A stretch of DNA of 64,000 nt, taken from NCBI RefSeq assembly GCF_002902285.1, contig NZ_PPRU01000015.1:1-64000 (forward strand). The letters are read 5' to 3'. Shown here in pieces: positions 56,166 to 64,000 of the stretch. The position numbers and the translations under genes were made by a program. This stretch comes from Staphylococcus simulans (GTDB taxonomy: Bacteria > Bacillota > Bacilli > Staphylococcales > Staphylococcaceae). The notes beneath the pieces were generated by a model. That model did not search any database, was not told the origin of the DNA, and was given only the letters and a program-made list of their open reading frames with translations. The number at the start of each line of letters is the position of its first letter. The stretch's first letter is position 1.

Positions 56166-57695
56166 TTAAGATTTTGTAAAGTTTATTGATACTTTTCCTT
56201 TTAATACTTTTTCTAAGTGTTTCTTTTGACGGTTTGCTTGATATTCTTCTGCAATCGGATGACCGGTGTAATAGGCATTTAAAGTATAATGCTCTTTATC
56301 ATTTTTCACGAGTTCAATACGTTTGATTGGATTGGTATGTGACACATTCAAGGCATCGATGAATTTTAAAATACCGCCAAGAGATTGTAAGTCGCTTAGT
56401 TGGTCACTGTTCAACCAACCGGTTTCATCATTATAGAATTTTAATAAGCTTTTATTTTTAAAGCTTGCCATTAACGCTAATTGAACACGATCATGGTGAC
56501 TAAAACCATCAATCATTGAGTTTGAGATAATGTAATACGTATGTTGTGATGCTGAATCGGCATCGATAAAACGACCTAAATAATAAATATAAGCCGCTTG
56601 TTTAAAAAGGCGTTGGTCTTTCTCAGATAACTTGATAATGTCCTGTTCTTTTAATTGATCTAATAAGTCACCAGCTAAAACGACACGTTGTTTGGCACCT
56701 ACACCTTCATGTTTATAGGTGTTAGACAATTGATATAATGCACGGTTACGAACGTTAAAACGATCAAAAGCATCTTTGATCTTTTGGTTGAGTTGATACA
56801 TCACATAACCTTCACGTAAACCTTTTCTAGAGAAAGTGAATTGTGTCGCATCTACTTGTTTGAATAATGCTTTAAAGACAGCGACAGCAGGTAGAATGAT
56901 ATCTACACGGTCACGACTTAAGCCGTCTAAGTTTGTTAAGTCGTCACGTGAACTGTCTTCAATTAAATCAAAAACTTGATTTAAGTCATCACCCGTCATG
57001 GTATAACAATGCACGCCGCCAATAGGGTAAGCGACTTCAGATTGATGGATACGTGCTACGTTACGTGCAGAACCGCCGACACCGACTAAAGCTACTTTTT
57101 GGTTATTGATCCAATCAAGTGAACCAAAGGCTTTGTCTAAGAATTTCTGCATTTTTTTAATCGCATCTTTGTCATTATGATCTTTACCTTCAAAGAATTT
57201 ACGAGATAAAGTAACGACACCGAATGGGAAACTGTGAGAATGAATTAACTCTTTTCCTTTAAATAACGTAACTTCAGTAGAACCACCACCGATATCGACA
57301 GAAAGTCCATCTACAATGGCAGTAGAGTTAATAATCGCATAGAAACCGTAATAAGCTTCATCTAATTCTGGAACAATAGATAGTTTCATACCGATTTTTT
57401 TCTTCACTTGTTTTAAAATGTCGTCTCTGTTTTTCGACTGACGAATTGCAGCTGTCGCAATCGGATGCAGTTCGTCTACTTTATATTCATCTGCGACTTT
57501 CTTAAAGCTTTGTAATGCTGAAATTAAGACATGAACACCTTCATCGTTCATTGTTAAGTCATCTTCTAAATATTGACTTAAACGTGCAGGTGTTTTTATA
57601 TTTTGTATTTCCGTAAGGCCTGTTTTACTATCGTATTCAAACACAACTAATCTAATGGTGTTTGAACCGATATCGATTAATCCAATGCGTTTCAT
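56166..57695 (-). CDS. ppx: Exopolyphosphatase (Ppx/GppA family)
   Basis: ASKHA-fold exopolyphosphatase of 509 residues that removes terminal phosphates from polyphosphate, and in some members hydrolyses pppGpp. Phosphate-1 motif DIGSNTIRLVVFEY is at the N-terminus, and phosphate-2 motif VDIGGGSTEVTLF near 143 includes the catalytic Glu region (ATAAIRQSKNRDD near 92 is also conserved). The C-terminal part (about 310-500) is an HD-type helical domain. ATG 57695, preceded by AGAGGGGG, starts at the phosphate loop; the longer frame to 57764 has no family sequence. With ppk1 downstream it forms a polyphosphate locus; relP elsewhere in the window suggests a possible alarmone link. Confidence 0.92.
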   Translation of the reverse strand: MKRIGLIDIGSNTIRLVVFEYDSKTGLTEIQNIKTPARLSQYLEDDLTMNDEGVHVLISALQSFKKVADEYKVDELHPIATAAIRQSKNRDDILKQVKKKIGMKLSIVPELDEAYYGFYAIINSTAIVDGLSVDIGGGSTEVTLFKGKELIHSHSFPFGVVTLSRKFFEGKDHNDKDAIKKMQKFLDKAFGSLDWINNQKVALVGVGGSARNVARIHQSEVAYPIGGVHCYTMTGDDLNQVFDLIEDSSRDDLTNLDGLSRDRVDIILPAVAVFKALFKQVDATQFTFSRKGLREGYVMYQLNQKIKDAFDRFNVRNRALYQLSNTYKHEGVGAKQRVVLAGDLLDQLKEQDIIKLSEKDQRLFKQAAYIYYLGRFIDADSASQHTYYIISNSMIDGFSHHDRVQLALMASFKNKSLLKFYNDETGWLNSDQLSDLQSLGGILKFIDALNVSHTNPIKRIELVKNDKEHYTLNAYYTGHPIAEEYQANRQKKHLEKVLKGKVSINFTKS

Positions 57696-58040
57696 GAGAA
57701 CCCCCTCTGATTGCTTAGAAGCAGTCAGCAGACGATTAATCAATTTCTGTCCTGGTAAAATCATATGACTAACTCCTTCTTTTAGAAAAAATGAGAACGC
57801 TTAATGCCTGATATGACAACAAGAGTCACATTCTTTACTCACTTTAATTTTATCACAAAACATTACATTCTACATTAACTGTATAGACTAAAATGATAGT
57901 AATATTCATTATTTTGAACAAGCAATCGCGTACACTTTAAATTTTCAAATAGGACATAAAAAATAGATAATAGAGATACGTGGAAATGAAAAAAGGTGGT
58001 ATAATAATTTTATTAAATGGATAAGAAAAGAGGGAACGAT

Positions 58041-58502
58041 ATGAAACGCAGCCTTCTCTTTATGGGGATAATTATGTTGAGTCTTTTCGTCTTAGCAGCT
58101 TGTGAAAAAGAACAATCCAAAACATATCAAGGCGAATTAGCGGGGGCAGATGTCATTGATACTTTAACTTATAAAGGCGATAAAATGGTTAAACAATCAA
58201 TGATTATGACAATTAAGTACGACGAAAATGGACTTTCGAAAAGTGATGCTGAAAATATTTTAGCTAAACAAGAAAAAGTGTTCGAAGGTTTAAAAGGTGT
58301 TAAATACAAAAAAGATATCAAAGAAGACAAAGCAGTTCAAAAAGTAGACATTGATTATAAAGAAGCAGATTTAAAACAGTTATCACATAGAGTCGGTGTG
58401 ACAGGGCCAAAAGAAGGCAATGACTACGTCGATGTTAAATCTGTAGAACGATCATTGAAAAAATCTGGTTTAACTGTTAAAAAACCACTCAGCGAAGAAT
58501 AA
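58041..58502 (+). CDS. DUF1307 (YehR-like) lipoprotein
   Basis: Small exported lipoprotein of 153 residues. The signal peptide ends in the lipobox LAAC (Cys21). The mature part is mostly charged, with alternating strands and helices (TYQGELAGADVIDTLTYKGD, KQSMIMTIKYDENGLSKSD), as in the YehR/DUF1307 family, whose function is unknown. AGAGGGA lies before ATG 58041; an in-frame ATG at 58017 lies upstream of that site and is rejected. It is monocistronic, facing away from ppx, with a hairpin downstream. Confidence 0.85.
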   Translation: MKRSLLFMGIIMLSLFVLAACEKEQSKTYQGELAGADVIDTLTYKGDKMVKQSMIMTIKYDENGLSKSDAENILAKQEKVFEGLKGVKYKKDIKEDKAVQKVDIDYKEADLKQLSHRVGVTGPKEGNDYVDVKSVERSLKKSGLTVKKPLSEE

Positions 58503-58514
58503 TCTCATCATAAA

Positions 58515-58550
58515 AACAGCAAGTCACTTCAGTGTGATTTGTTGTTTTTT
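58515..58550 (+). terminator. Terminator of the DUF1307 lipoprotein gene
   Basis: AACAGCAAGTCAC pairs imperfectly with GTGTGATTTGTTGTT, followed by TTTT. Confidence 0.65.
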
Positions 58551-58712
58551 GTTGCTTTTAATCAGATACTAAACATTAAATATAATACTAAATATAGATT
58601 TTAACGTGATTAAATAAGAATAATTGTTATAATCAAATTGGTAATGATGGAGAGCTTTCGATTCTTCCTAAAGTAATCAATTAATTTGATAATTTAAAAA
58701 GAGAGGCTAACT

Positions 58713-59321
58713 ATGTTAAATATCCAAGATTCAAATTATTTTAAGAGAATTATTAAAATTTTCGTCGTAGCAATGACTCTTATTTTAATTGCTTTTGTGT
58801 TATCGCTTATCTTTAGCCCATCAATTGAAACTTTTAAAAGTATATCAAGTGGTTTACCTTCTAACCTTGAGGATGCACAAGGATTAAATAAAGTATGGGA
58901 ATATATATTAAATAATGGTGGCCGCGTTCCGCTTCAAATGTTTATATTTTCCTTAATTCCAATACCATTTTTGTACTGTTTAAATATAATTTCTACAAGC
59001 ATAGTTACAGGTATCATGTTTGGATTTGCAATTCATTTTGATTTTAATAAAGGGATTATTATGGTCGGATCCGCAATTCCCCATGCAATTATAGAGATAT
59101 TTGCCATGTGCATCGTTATTAGTGGTTTATATAAATTAAATCAAGCAATCGTCAGAAAGATAAGCAATTTATTTAGAAGTAATAAAAAGCAAAATTTTTC
59201 ATTTAAACTAGCTTTAAGTAATTTGCTAAAAGTATATCTTCTAGTTGCTTTACCTTTATACATACTCGCAGCGTTTTTAGAAACATACTTCACAGATTTC
59301 ATATATAATCTTTTCACTTAA
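58713..59321 (+). CDS. SpoIIM/DUF95-like membrane protein
   Basis: Membrane protein of 202 residues with five hydrophobic segments (about 13-35, 72-90, 93-112, 115-138, 170-192). The block MFIFSLIPIPFLYCLNI and the motif IPHAIIEIFAMC near 125-136 match the P-H-x-x-x-E pattern of stage II sporulation protein M-like proteins. Staphylococci do not sporulate, so it is a general membrane protein of this superfamily. Base composition is more AT-rich than in neighbours and codon choice is less biased, hinting at low expression or separate origin. AGAGAGG precedes ATG. No functional partner lies next to it. Confidence 0.72.
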   Translation: MLNIQDSNYFKRIIKIFVVAMTLILIAFVLSLIFSPSIETFKSISSGLPSNLEDAQGLNKVWEYILNNGGRVPLQMFIFSLIPIPFLYCLNIISTSIVTGIMFGFAIHFDFNKGIIMVGSAIPHAIIEIFAMCIVISGLYKLNQAIVRKISNLFRSNKKQNFSFKLALSNLLKVYLLVALPLYILAAFLETYFTDFIYNLFT

Positions 59322-59513
59322 AGACAATGTTGCTATATTTTAATAGTCGGCATTAGGATGATATTTTTGTCTGATTTTTGTTGAACATTAAGAATGAATT
59401 TTTGAAAATATACACAAAAATCACATTAAATAAACGAGTGATATGTTATAATCTTGTTTTGAAACGAAAGCAAGCAGTTAACGTATAAGTAGCTGCTTAG
59501 AAAAGGTGATATC

Positions 59514-60302
59514 GTGAATGAAAACGAACAACGTCCATTAGCTCAAACACAAGATAATCCTTATCAGTCAAATCGTGTAATGAAACGAGATTTTTGGTTG
59601 ATTCCGCTGTTCTTCCTTGTGATTCCATTAATTACTGCACTAGTGATGTTTCCATTACGTTTAATATATGAAAGCCAATTTGGTGATTTAACAAGGCATA
59701 CATTTATATTGTTGAATGTGATCGGCAGTTTAGTAGGTCAAATAGTGGTAGTACTGATTTATTACTTGATGCATCGAAAATATATCATACCAATTGCGAA
59801 AGCACGTTTTGCGAAAGTAAAACGCTATGCTTGGGTGTTACTCCTTACATACTTAGCGATGTCTGTCGCACAAGCAATCTATGGTGGATTGATGTTATTA
59901 CTGCCAAAGCATCTGCAATTTGATAACACACAAAACCAAATGATTCTTCTTCAACTCTTTGATAATCCTTGGGCATGGCCAGTTTTATTTATTGATATTG
60001 TGATTTTGACACCGATTATAGAAGAATTGATATTCCGTCATTTAATTATCCATGAACTTGGTAAGAAAATCGGATATACAGCTGGTGCTATTTTATCCAT
60101 TATTATATTTGCGGGTATTCATGTAACAGGGGCTGTCTCGCCATTTGAATTCGGTGTATATGCGATCATGGCAGGTGCATTAGTCTTTGTTTATATGTAT
60201 TCACGTCGTAATTTAGCGGTATCTATTACTTTTCATATGATTATTAATGGTATTGGCTTTATCGGCATTGTCGGTCAGTTCATTATGGATAAATTTTCAT
60301 AA
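59514..60302 (+). CDS. CPBP-family intramembrane metalloprotease (Abi), copy 1
   Basis: CPBP/CAAX-protease-like membrane protein of 262 residues with eight helices. The three active-site motifs are intact: E-E-x-x-x-R in IIEELIFRHLII near 166, F-x-x-x-H in FAGIHVTG near 199 and H-x-x-x-N in FHMIINGIG near 240. Family members cleave membrane peptides, process peptide pheromones or give bacteriocin self-immunity. The start is GTG, with AAAAGGTGAT ahead. The next gene is a diverged copy with the same N-terminal pattern (S-x-x-V-M-K-R-D-F), so the pair arose by tandem duplication. Confidence 0.88.
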   Translation: MNENEQRPLAQTQDNPYQSNRVMKRDFWLIPLFFLVIPLITALVMFPLRLIYESQFGDLTRHTFILLNVIGSLVGQIVVVLIYYLMHRKYIIPIAKARFAKVKRYAWVLLLTYLAMSVAQAIYGGLMLLLPKHLQFDNTQNQMILLQLFDNPWAWPVLFIDIVILTPIIEELIFRHLIIHELGKKIGYTAGAILSIIIFAGIHVTGAVSPFEFGVYAIMAGALVFVYMYSRRNLAVSITFHMIINGIGFIGIVGQFIMDKFS

Positions 60303-60326
60303 TATAAAAGCATAATCAAACACTCT

Positions 60327-60350
60327 AAAGGCTGCATATGCAGTCTTTTT
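60327..60350 (+). terminator. Terminator after CPBP copy 1
   Basis: AAAGGCTGCAT pairs with ATGCAGTCTTT, a nearly self-complementary stem with a very small loop, then TTT. Confidence 0.6.
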
Positions 60351-60489
60351 CATTTCCTAGGAAATAATTAAATTAAATCGCGCATTATATAGACTTTGAT
60401 GGTTAAGATAAGTTTTTAACGTTTTATGATTTATTTATGCAAATCTGGTTCAGTTTTGTACAATAAAGAAAACAACAAGAGGTGACAAC

Positions 60490-61233
60490 ATGACACAAAC
60501 AACAAAGACACTAGAAAATCCTTTTGACTCAACTAAAGTTATGAAACGTGATTTCTTCCTATTTCCGTTATCTTTCTTCTTATTATTTGGTACGGCAGTA
60601 CTACTGCAACTTGTGCTTGGTCTTTATTATGGTGCCACTAATAGAGAAGTTCCAATGATAAAGTATGAAGAGTTTGGCGGTATCGCACAAGATGTATCAA
60701 GTTTAGGTTTGTTATTCATTTTCTACTTAATGCATAGACGTTATCTGATACCTATCGCGAAAGAGAGGATCAGGCGTGCATTTAAACTATGGTATCTAAT
60801 TATTGGCGGAGGTATTGTGGTTTTCACTTTAAATGCCGGTATAGGATACCTTATGGAACATGTGTTACACCTTGATAATACGCAAAACCAAGCTATGATT
60901 GAAGCTATGTTTGAACATCAATGGTTATGGCCATTCTTATTTATCAGCATTGTTGTCCTCGCGCCAATTGTAGAGGAGCTTTTATACAGACATGTGATTA
61001 TTCATGAGCTCGGTAAGAAAATCGGCAATGTTCTAGCAACACTATTATCCATTATTTTGTTCGCGGGTATACATATGATGTATGCGACTTCTATATATGA
61101 AGCTTTACCTTATGTGATGATGGGTACGGTCTTTTCTATTGTTTATTTGATGAGTCGAAAAAACTTAGCGGTTGCGATTTTGCTTCATGCCTTCAACAAC
61201 GCAATCGGCTTTATTTTGATGTTATTTTCTTAA
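60490..61233 (+). CDS. CPBP-family intramembrane metalloprotease (Abi), copy 2
   Basis: Second CPBP protease, 247 residues. Active-site motifs are intact: EELLYRHVII near 161, FAGIHMMYA near 193 and LLHAFNNAIG near 235. Shared stretches with copy 1 include L-D-N-T-Q-N-Q, H-E-L-G-K-K-I-G and S-x-x-V-M-K-R-D-F. The N-terminal halves differ more, which suggests distinct substrates. AGAGGTG precedes ATG. It has its own upstream interval of 187 bp and its own terminator, so the copies can be regulated separately. Confidence 0.88.
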   Translation: MTQTTKTLENPFDSTKVMKRDFFLFPLSFFLLFGTAVLLQLVLGLYYGATNREVPMIKYEEFGGIAQDVSSLGLLFIFYLMHRRYLIPIAKERIRRAFKLWYLIIGGGIVVFTLNAGIGYLMEHVLHLDNTQNQAMIEAMFEHQWLWPFLFISIVVLAPIVEELLYRHVIIHELGKKIGNVLATLLSIILFAGIHMMYATSIYEALPYVMMGTVFSIVYLMSRKNLAVAILLHAFNNAIGFILMLFS

Positions 61234-61249
61234 GTCATAGATATGCATG

Positions 61250-61280
61250 AACACTGGCTAAGTATAAAGTCAGTGTTTTT
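61250..61280 (+). terminator. Terminator after CPBP copy 2
   Basis: AACACTG (61250-61256) pairs with CAGTGTT (61271-61277), then TTTT. Confidence 0.75.
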
Positions 61281-61401
61281 ATTCTATACTTAGATAATTG
61301 TCATATTTTTCAAAATTGAAATATGTTAAATTGTATAAGAAAGGGAATAGTAAGGTGATGGATAATGTCATCTCTCTAGATTGAAGAAAAGGAGCAGTAG
61401 T

Positions 61402-62070
61402 ATGGCGATTTTAGAATTAAAAGATGTGTGCTACAAAGCGGATAAACGTCTGATTATTGACCATTTAGACTTAACGGTTAAAAAAGGCGAAAAAATCGCA
61501 GTTGTAGGACCGTCCGGCAGCGGGAAAAGTACGCTGTTTCATTTGTTGTGTGATTTAATCAGTCCGACGAGCGGTCATATGTATTATAACGGCAAGGAAT
61601 ACGATGCGTATGAGCCGGAAACATTACGTCAACGTATCAGTTATATGCCGCAAGAAACAGATTTATTTGATCGTACAATCGGAGAAAATTTAGCGTTTCC
61701 TTCTATTGCGCGAAATGACAAATTCGATAAAGACAGAGCGTTAAAACTATTATCGGAATTTGGTTTAGGTCATTATGATTTAGACACTAACGTTGAATTT
61801 TTATCTGGAGGAGAACGTCAGCGTATCTGTTTAGCACGTCAGTTGATGTACATACCAGATGTTTTATTATTAGATGAGGCCACAAGTGCTTTAGATGCGG
61901 ATAATACCGAGAAAGCAGAAGATGTTATTTTTGGCTTAGCGAAAGATGAAGGGGTATCAATTATGTGGATTACCCATAGCTATGACCAAAGTATGTCACA
62001 CTTTGACCGTCGTGTGGATATTGTCGATGGTAAAGTCAATAAGGATAAGAAAGGGGTAATTGATGTATGA
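61402..62070 (+). CDS. fetA: FetA-like ABC ATPase
   Basis: ATPase of 222 residues with Walker A GPSGSGKST near 36, Q-loop MPQETDLFDRTIGENL, signature LSGGERQR near 132, Walker B VLLLDEATSALD near 152, and H-loop ITHS. It pairs with the UPF0014 permease encoded next, a combination known as FetAB (YbbL/YbbM), implicated in iron export and peroxide resistance in E. coli. ATG 61402 follows AAAGGAG by about eight bases; an in-frame TTG at 61381 is rejected. The stop overlaps the permease start (ATGA). No Fur- or PerR-type box was identified upstream. Confidence 0.85.
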   Translation: MAILELKDVCYKADKRLIIDHLDLTVKKGEKIAVVGPSGSGKSTLFHLLCDLISPTSGHMYYNGKEYDAYEPETLRQRISYMPQETDLFDRTIGENLAFPSIARNDKFDKDRALKLLSEFGLGHYDLDTNVEFLSGGERQRICLARQLMYIPDVLLLDEATSALDADNTEKAEDVIFGLAKDEGVSIMWITHSYDQSMSHFDRRVDIVDGKVNKDKKGVIDV

Positions 62071-62846
62071 GTACAACAGCCTTAGCTCTGACGGCACTGT
62101 TATTAATTATCCCGATTGCAGTCTCTATTAAAGAGAAATTAAACATAGCAAAAGATTTAATCATCGCATCGATTCGTGCAGTGATTCAGTTAGTCATCTT
62201 AGGTTACATTCTGCATTTCATATTTGATTTGGATGAACCGTGGATTTTAATTTTATTCGTCTTAATCATTATTATTAACGCGTCATGGAATACAATCAGT
62301 CGTGCATCTAAAGTGATGCACCATGTCTTTTGGATTTCATTTGTATCTATCTTTATCGGTACCGCAATTCCATTAGCCGTGATTGTCTTTGTGGGCGCTA
62401 TTAAATTTACCGGTAATGAATTGATCCCCATCGCAGGGATGCTTGCGAATAATGGATTAATTGCGATTAACCTTGCGTATCAAAACTTAGATCGTGCTTT
62501 TGTAAAAGAATACGGTACAATCGAATGTAAACTTGCATTAGCCGCAACACCGAAGTTAGCGTCTAAATCAGCAGTAAGAGAAAGTATTAAACTTGCGATT
62601 GTCCCAACGATTGATTCAGTGAAAACATATGGTTTAGTTTCTATTCCAGGGATGATGACAGGTATGATTATTAGTGGCGTGGATCCGCTTCAAGCCATCA
62701 AATTCCAACTCTTAGTTGTCTTTATCCATACCACTGCGACAATCACAACAGCACTCATCGCAACATATCTAAGTTATAAACAATTCTTTAACCATCGTCA
62801 TCAACTCATCGGCAGTATGATGGAAGATGAAGACGATGATAACTAA
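62067..62846 (+). CDS. fetB: FetB-like permease (UPF0014)
   Basis: Integral membrane protein of 259 residues of the UPF0014/FetB family with six to seven helices. Family landmarks are SIRAVIQLVILGYIL near 32, the central GNELIPIAGMLANNGL (near 112, with the conserved N-P/N-G region) and PGMMTGMIISGVDPLQAIKFQ near 190. It overlaps fetA by four bases. The complex probably exports iron or a related cation; the acidic tail (MMEDEDDDN) is unusual but not diagnostic. A strong terminator follows after 12 bp. Confidence 0.88.
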   Translation: MSTTALALTALLLIIPIAVSIKEKLNIAKDLIIASIRAVIQLVILGYILHFIFDLDEPWILILFVLIIIINASWNTISRASKVMHHVFWISFVSIFIGTAIPLAVIVFVGAIKFTGNELIPIAGMLANNGLIAINLAYQNLDRAFVKEYGTIECKLALAATPKLASKSAVRESIKLAIVPTIDSVKTYGLVSIPGMMTGMIISGVDPLQAIKFQLLVVFIHTTATITTALIATYLSYKQFFNHRHQLIGSMMEDEDDDN

Positions 62847-62857
62847 ATCTACAATAA

Positions 62858-62908
62858 ACAGAGCTGTAAAGCTGGGAAACTATTTCTGCTTTACAGCTCT
62901 GTTTTTTT
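62858..62908 (+). terminator. Terminator of fetAB
   Basis: ACAGAGCTGTAAAGC (62858-62872) pairs perfectly with 62888-62902, then TTTTTT. Confidence 0.92.
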
Positions 62909-63017
62909 AGCGAATATTGAAAAATAAATTCATCCACTTACATTTTGATTTCAATTCAACTATAATGGAAAGGTTGAAAATATTAATTTTACATACAAAA
63001 GAGAGGAGGCAAAGAGA

Positions 63018-64000
63018 ATGTCAGTTATGAGAATAGTGACGTTTATTATCAGTGTGTTTATTGTCGGCATGGTCGAAATGATGGTTGCTGGGATAATGAA
63101 TTTAATGAGCGCGGATTTACATGTTTCAGAAGCGTGGATTGGCCAATTAGTGACGTTATACGCAGTTACTTTCGCCGTTTGCGGCCCGATTCTAGTCAAA
63201 GTTACTAATCGTTTCAGTGCGAAAACAGTATTACTTTGGACCATTGCAGTCTTTGTCTTCGGTAATGCGTTAATTGCGGTATCACCGAATTTCACATTAC
63301 TGATTATCGGACGTATTATTTCTTCAGCTGCCGCAGCTTTGATTATTGTTAAAATTTTAGCGCTGACAGCTATGCTGACGGCACCACAGAACCGCGGTAA
63401 AATGATTGGTATTGTGTATTCAGGATTCAGTGGTGCGAATGTCTTCGGCGTACCGATCGGAACGATGCTTGGAGGATGGCTCGGTTGGCGCGCGACGTTC
63501 GTTTTTATTATCGTGGTTAGTGTTGTAGCTGCTTTCTTAATGATGCGTTACTTACCGACACCTGCTGAACTGTCAGCTGTGTCAGGTGATACATCTGATA
63601 CGTCGTCACAATACAAAATTTTAAACCGTGCAGAAATCATTAAATATTTAGCAGTGACCTTTATGTTGCTGACTGCGAATTCAATTACGTTTGTCTACAT
63701 TAATCCGTTGATGCTGACAAATGGTTATGACATTCAATTTGTCTCTATTATATTATTAGTAAATGGAATTGCCGGAACATTAGGGACATCCATGGGTGGT
63801 TTCCTTGCAGATAAATTAACTAGTAAGACTTGGTTATTAATTGCCGCAATTGCGTTTACGTTATCTTTAGCCGCAGTTAACTGGTTTATTACGAATTCTA
63901 TCATCATTGTATTAATCATCTTTATTTGGAATATCATGGAATGGAGTACTAACCCAGCCGTACAAAGTGGTTTGATCGACCACGTGAAAGGCGATGCGAG
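63018..64000 (+). CDS. MFS transporter, DHA1/AraJ-like, truncated by the window end
   Basis: Incomplete: 327 codons are open to the last base, with no stop. The start ATG follows AGGAGG by eight bases. At least nine hydrophobic segments can be seen. The first is IVTFIISVFIVGMVEMMVAG, with motif-A-like residues later (V-T-N-R-F-S-A-K-T) and motif C PIGTMLGGWLGWRATF near 155, which is typical of drug:proton antiporters (DHA1; AraJ, YdhP, Cmr type). Arabinose-polymer or chloramphenicol export are family possibilities only. An expected 390-400 residues would need about 200 more bases. Confidence 0.85.
   Translation, partial: MSVMRIVTFIISVFIVGMVEMMVAGIMNLMSADLHVSEAWIGQLVTLYAVTFAVCGPILVKVTNRFSAKTVLLWTIAVFVFGNALIAVSPNFTLLIIGRIISSAAAALIIVKILALTAMLTAPQNRGKMIGIVYSGFSGANVFGVPIGTMLGGWLGWRATFVFIIVVSVVAAFLMMRYLPTPAELSAVSGDTSDTSSQYKILNRAEIIKYLAVTFMLLTANSITFVYINPLMLTNGYDIQFVSIILLVNGIAGTLGTSMGGFLADKLTSKTWLLIAAIAFTLSLAAVNWFITNSIIIVLIIFIWNIMEWSTNPAVQSGLIDHVKGDA

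Overview
The window is an ordinary stretch of low-GC Gram-positive chromosome from a coagulase-negative Staphylococcus. The main evidence is gene content. There is a cidR/cidABC locus of the S. aureus type, a class III fructose-1,6-bisphosphatase, clpL, relP, ppk/ppx, the ddh D-lactate dehydrogenase, the paired sdaAB/sdaAA serine dehydratase, and an LPXTG protein with a staphylococcal-style signal. Lactose use relies on a GPH-type permease plus a GH2 beta-galactosidase under an AraC regulator. That resembles S. xylosus and the S. carnosus/simulans group more than the tagatose-6-phosphate route of S. aureus; the species assignment is inference. I saw no rRNA, tRNA, CRISPR array, insertion sequence or prophage gene.

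Layout. 0.2-3.1 kb: MacA/MacB-like ABC efflux operon. 3.3-8.2 kb: cidR, a His/Met-rich lipoprotein gene behind a CsoR-type operator, then cidA-cidB-cidC. 8.4-13.7 kb: GNAT and thioesterase genes, azlCD, nixA (minus strand), an alpha/beta hydrolase lacking its nucleophile serine, and a LacI regulator. 13.8-18.1 kb: a small LPXTG protein (minus), a 745-bp gene-free interval with a long inverted repeat, the serine transporter/dehydratase operon and a 58-aa membrane protein. 18.2-24.2 kb: two flavin oxidoreductases, ddh and a heterodimeric ABC exporter. 24.3-27.1 kb: a small GNAT-like protein, a zinc-binding lipoprotein under a Zur box, and a frameshifted ring-cleavage dioxygenase behind two QsrR-type operators. 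27.3-32.7 kb: lacP, lacR (minus), lacZ. 32.8-44 kb: fbp (minus), a two-gene ABC system, DedA (minus), an ACS-family MFS carrier with a cre site and an unknown palindrome, acetolactate decarboxylase, a FUSC protein, a DUF2188 protein, and a COG0523 GTPase (minus) under a second Zur box. 44.2-53.7 kb: relP, clpL with stress-type promoter elements, gntR-gntK-gntP, an unrecognised protein and an M20 peptidase. 53.8-57.7 kb: ppx-ppk (minus). 58-64 kb: a DUF1307 lipoprotein, a SpoIIM-like protein, two tandem CPBP proteases, fetAB, and an MFS gene cut by the window end.

How it fits together. Much of the window is carbon overflow and secondary carbon use: pyruvate to acetate (cidC), acetolactate to acetoin (alsD), D-lactate (ddh), and serine, gluconate and lactose catabolism. 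Several of these genes carry CcpA-type cre sites. A second theme is metal and electrophile stress, read from promoter architecture: CsoR-type, two Zur-type and two QsrR-type operators each sit at or next to a recognisable -35/-10 pair. I found no obviously new multi-gene system. The strongest leads are these operator layouts, the nucleophile-less hydrolase, the frameshifted dioxygenase, the unassigned palindrome at 37491-37511 and the inverted repeat at 14921-14970.
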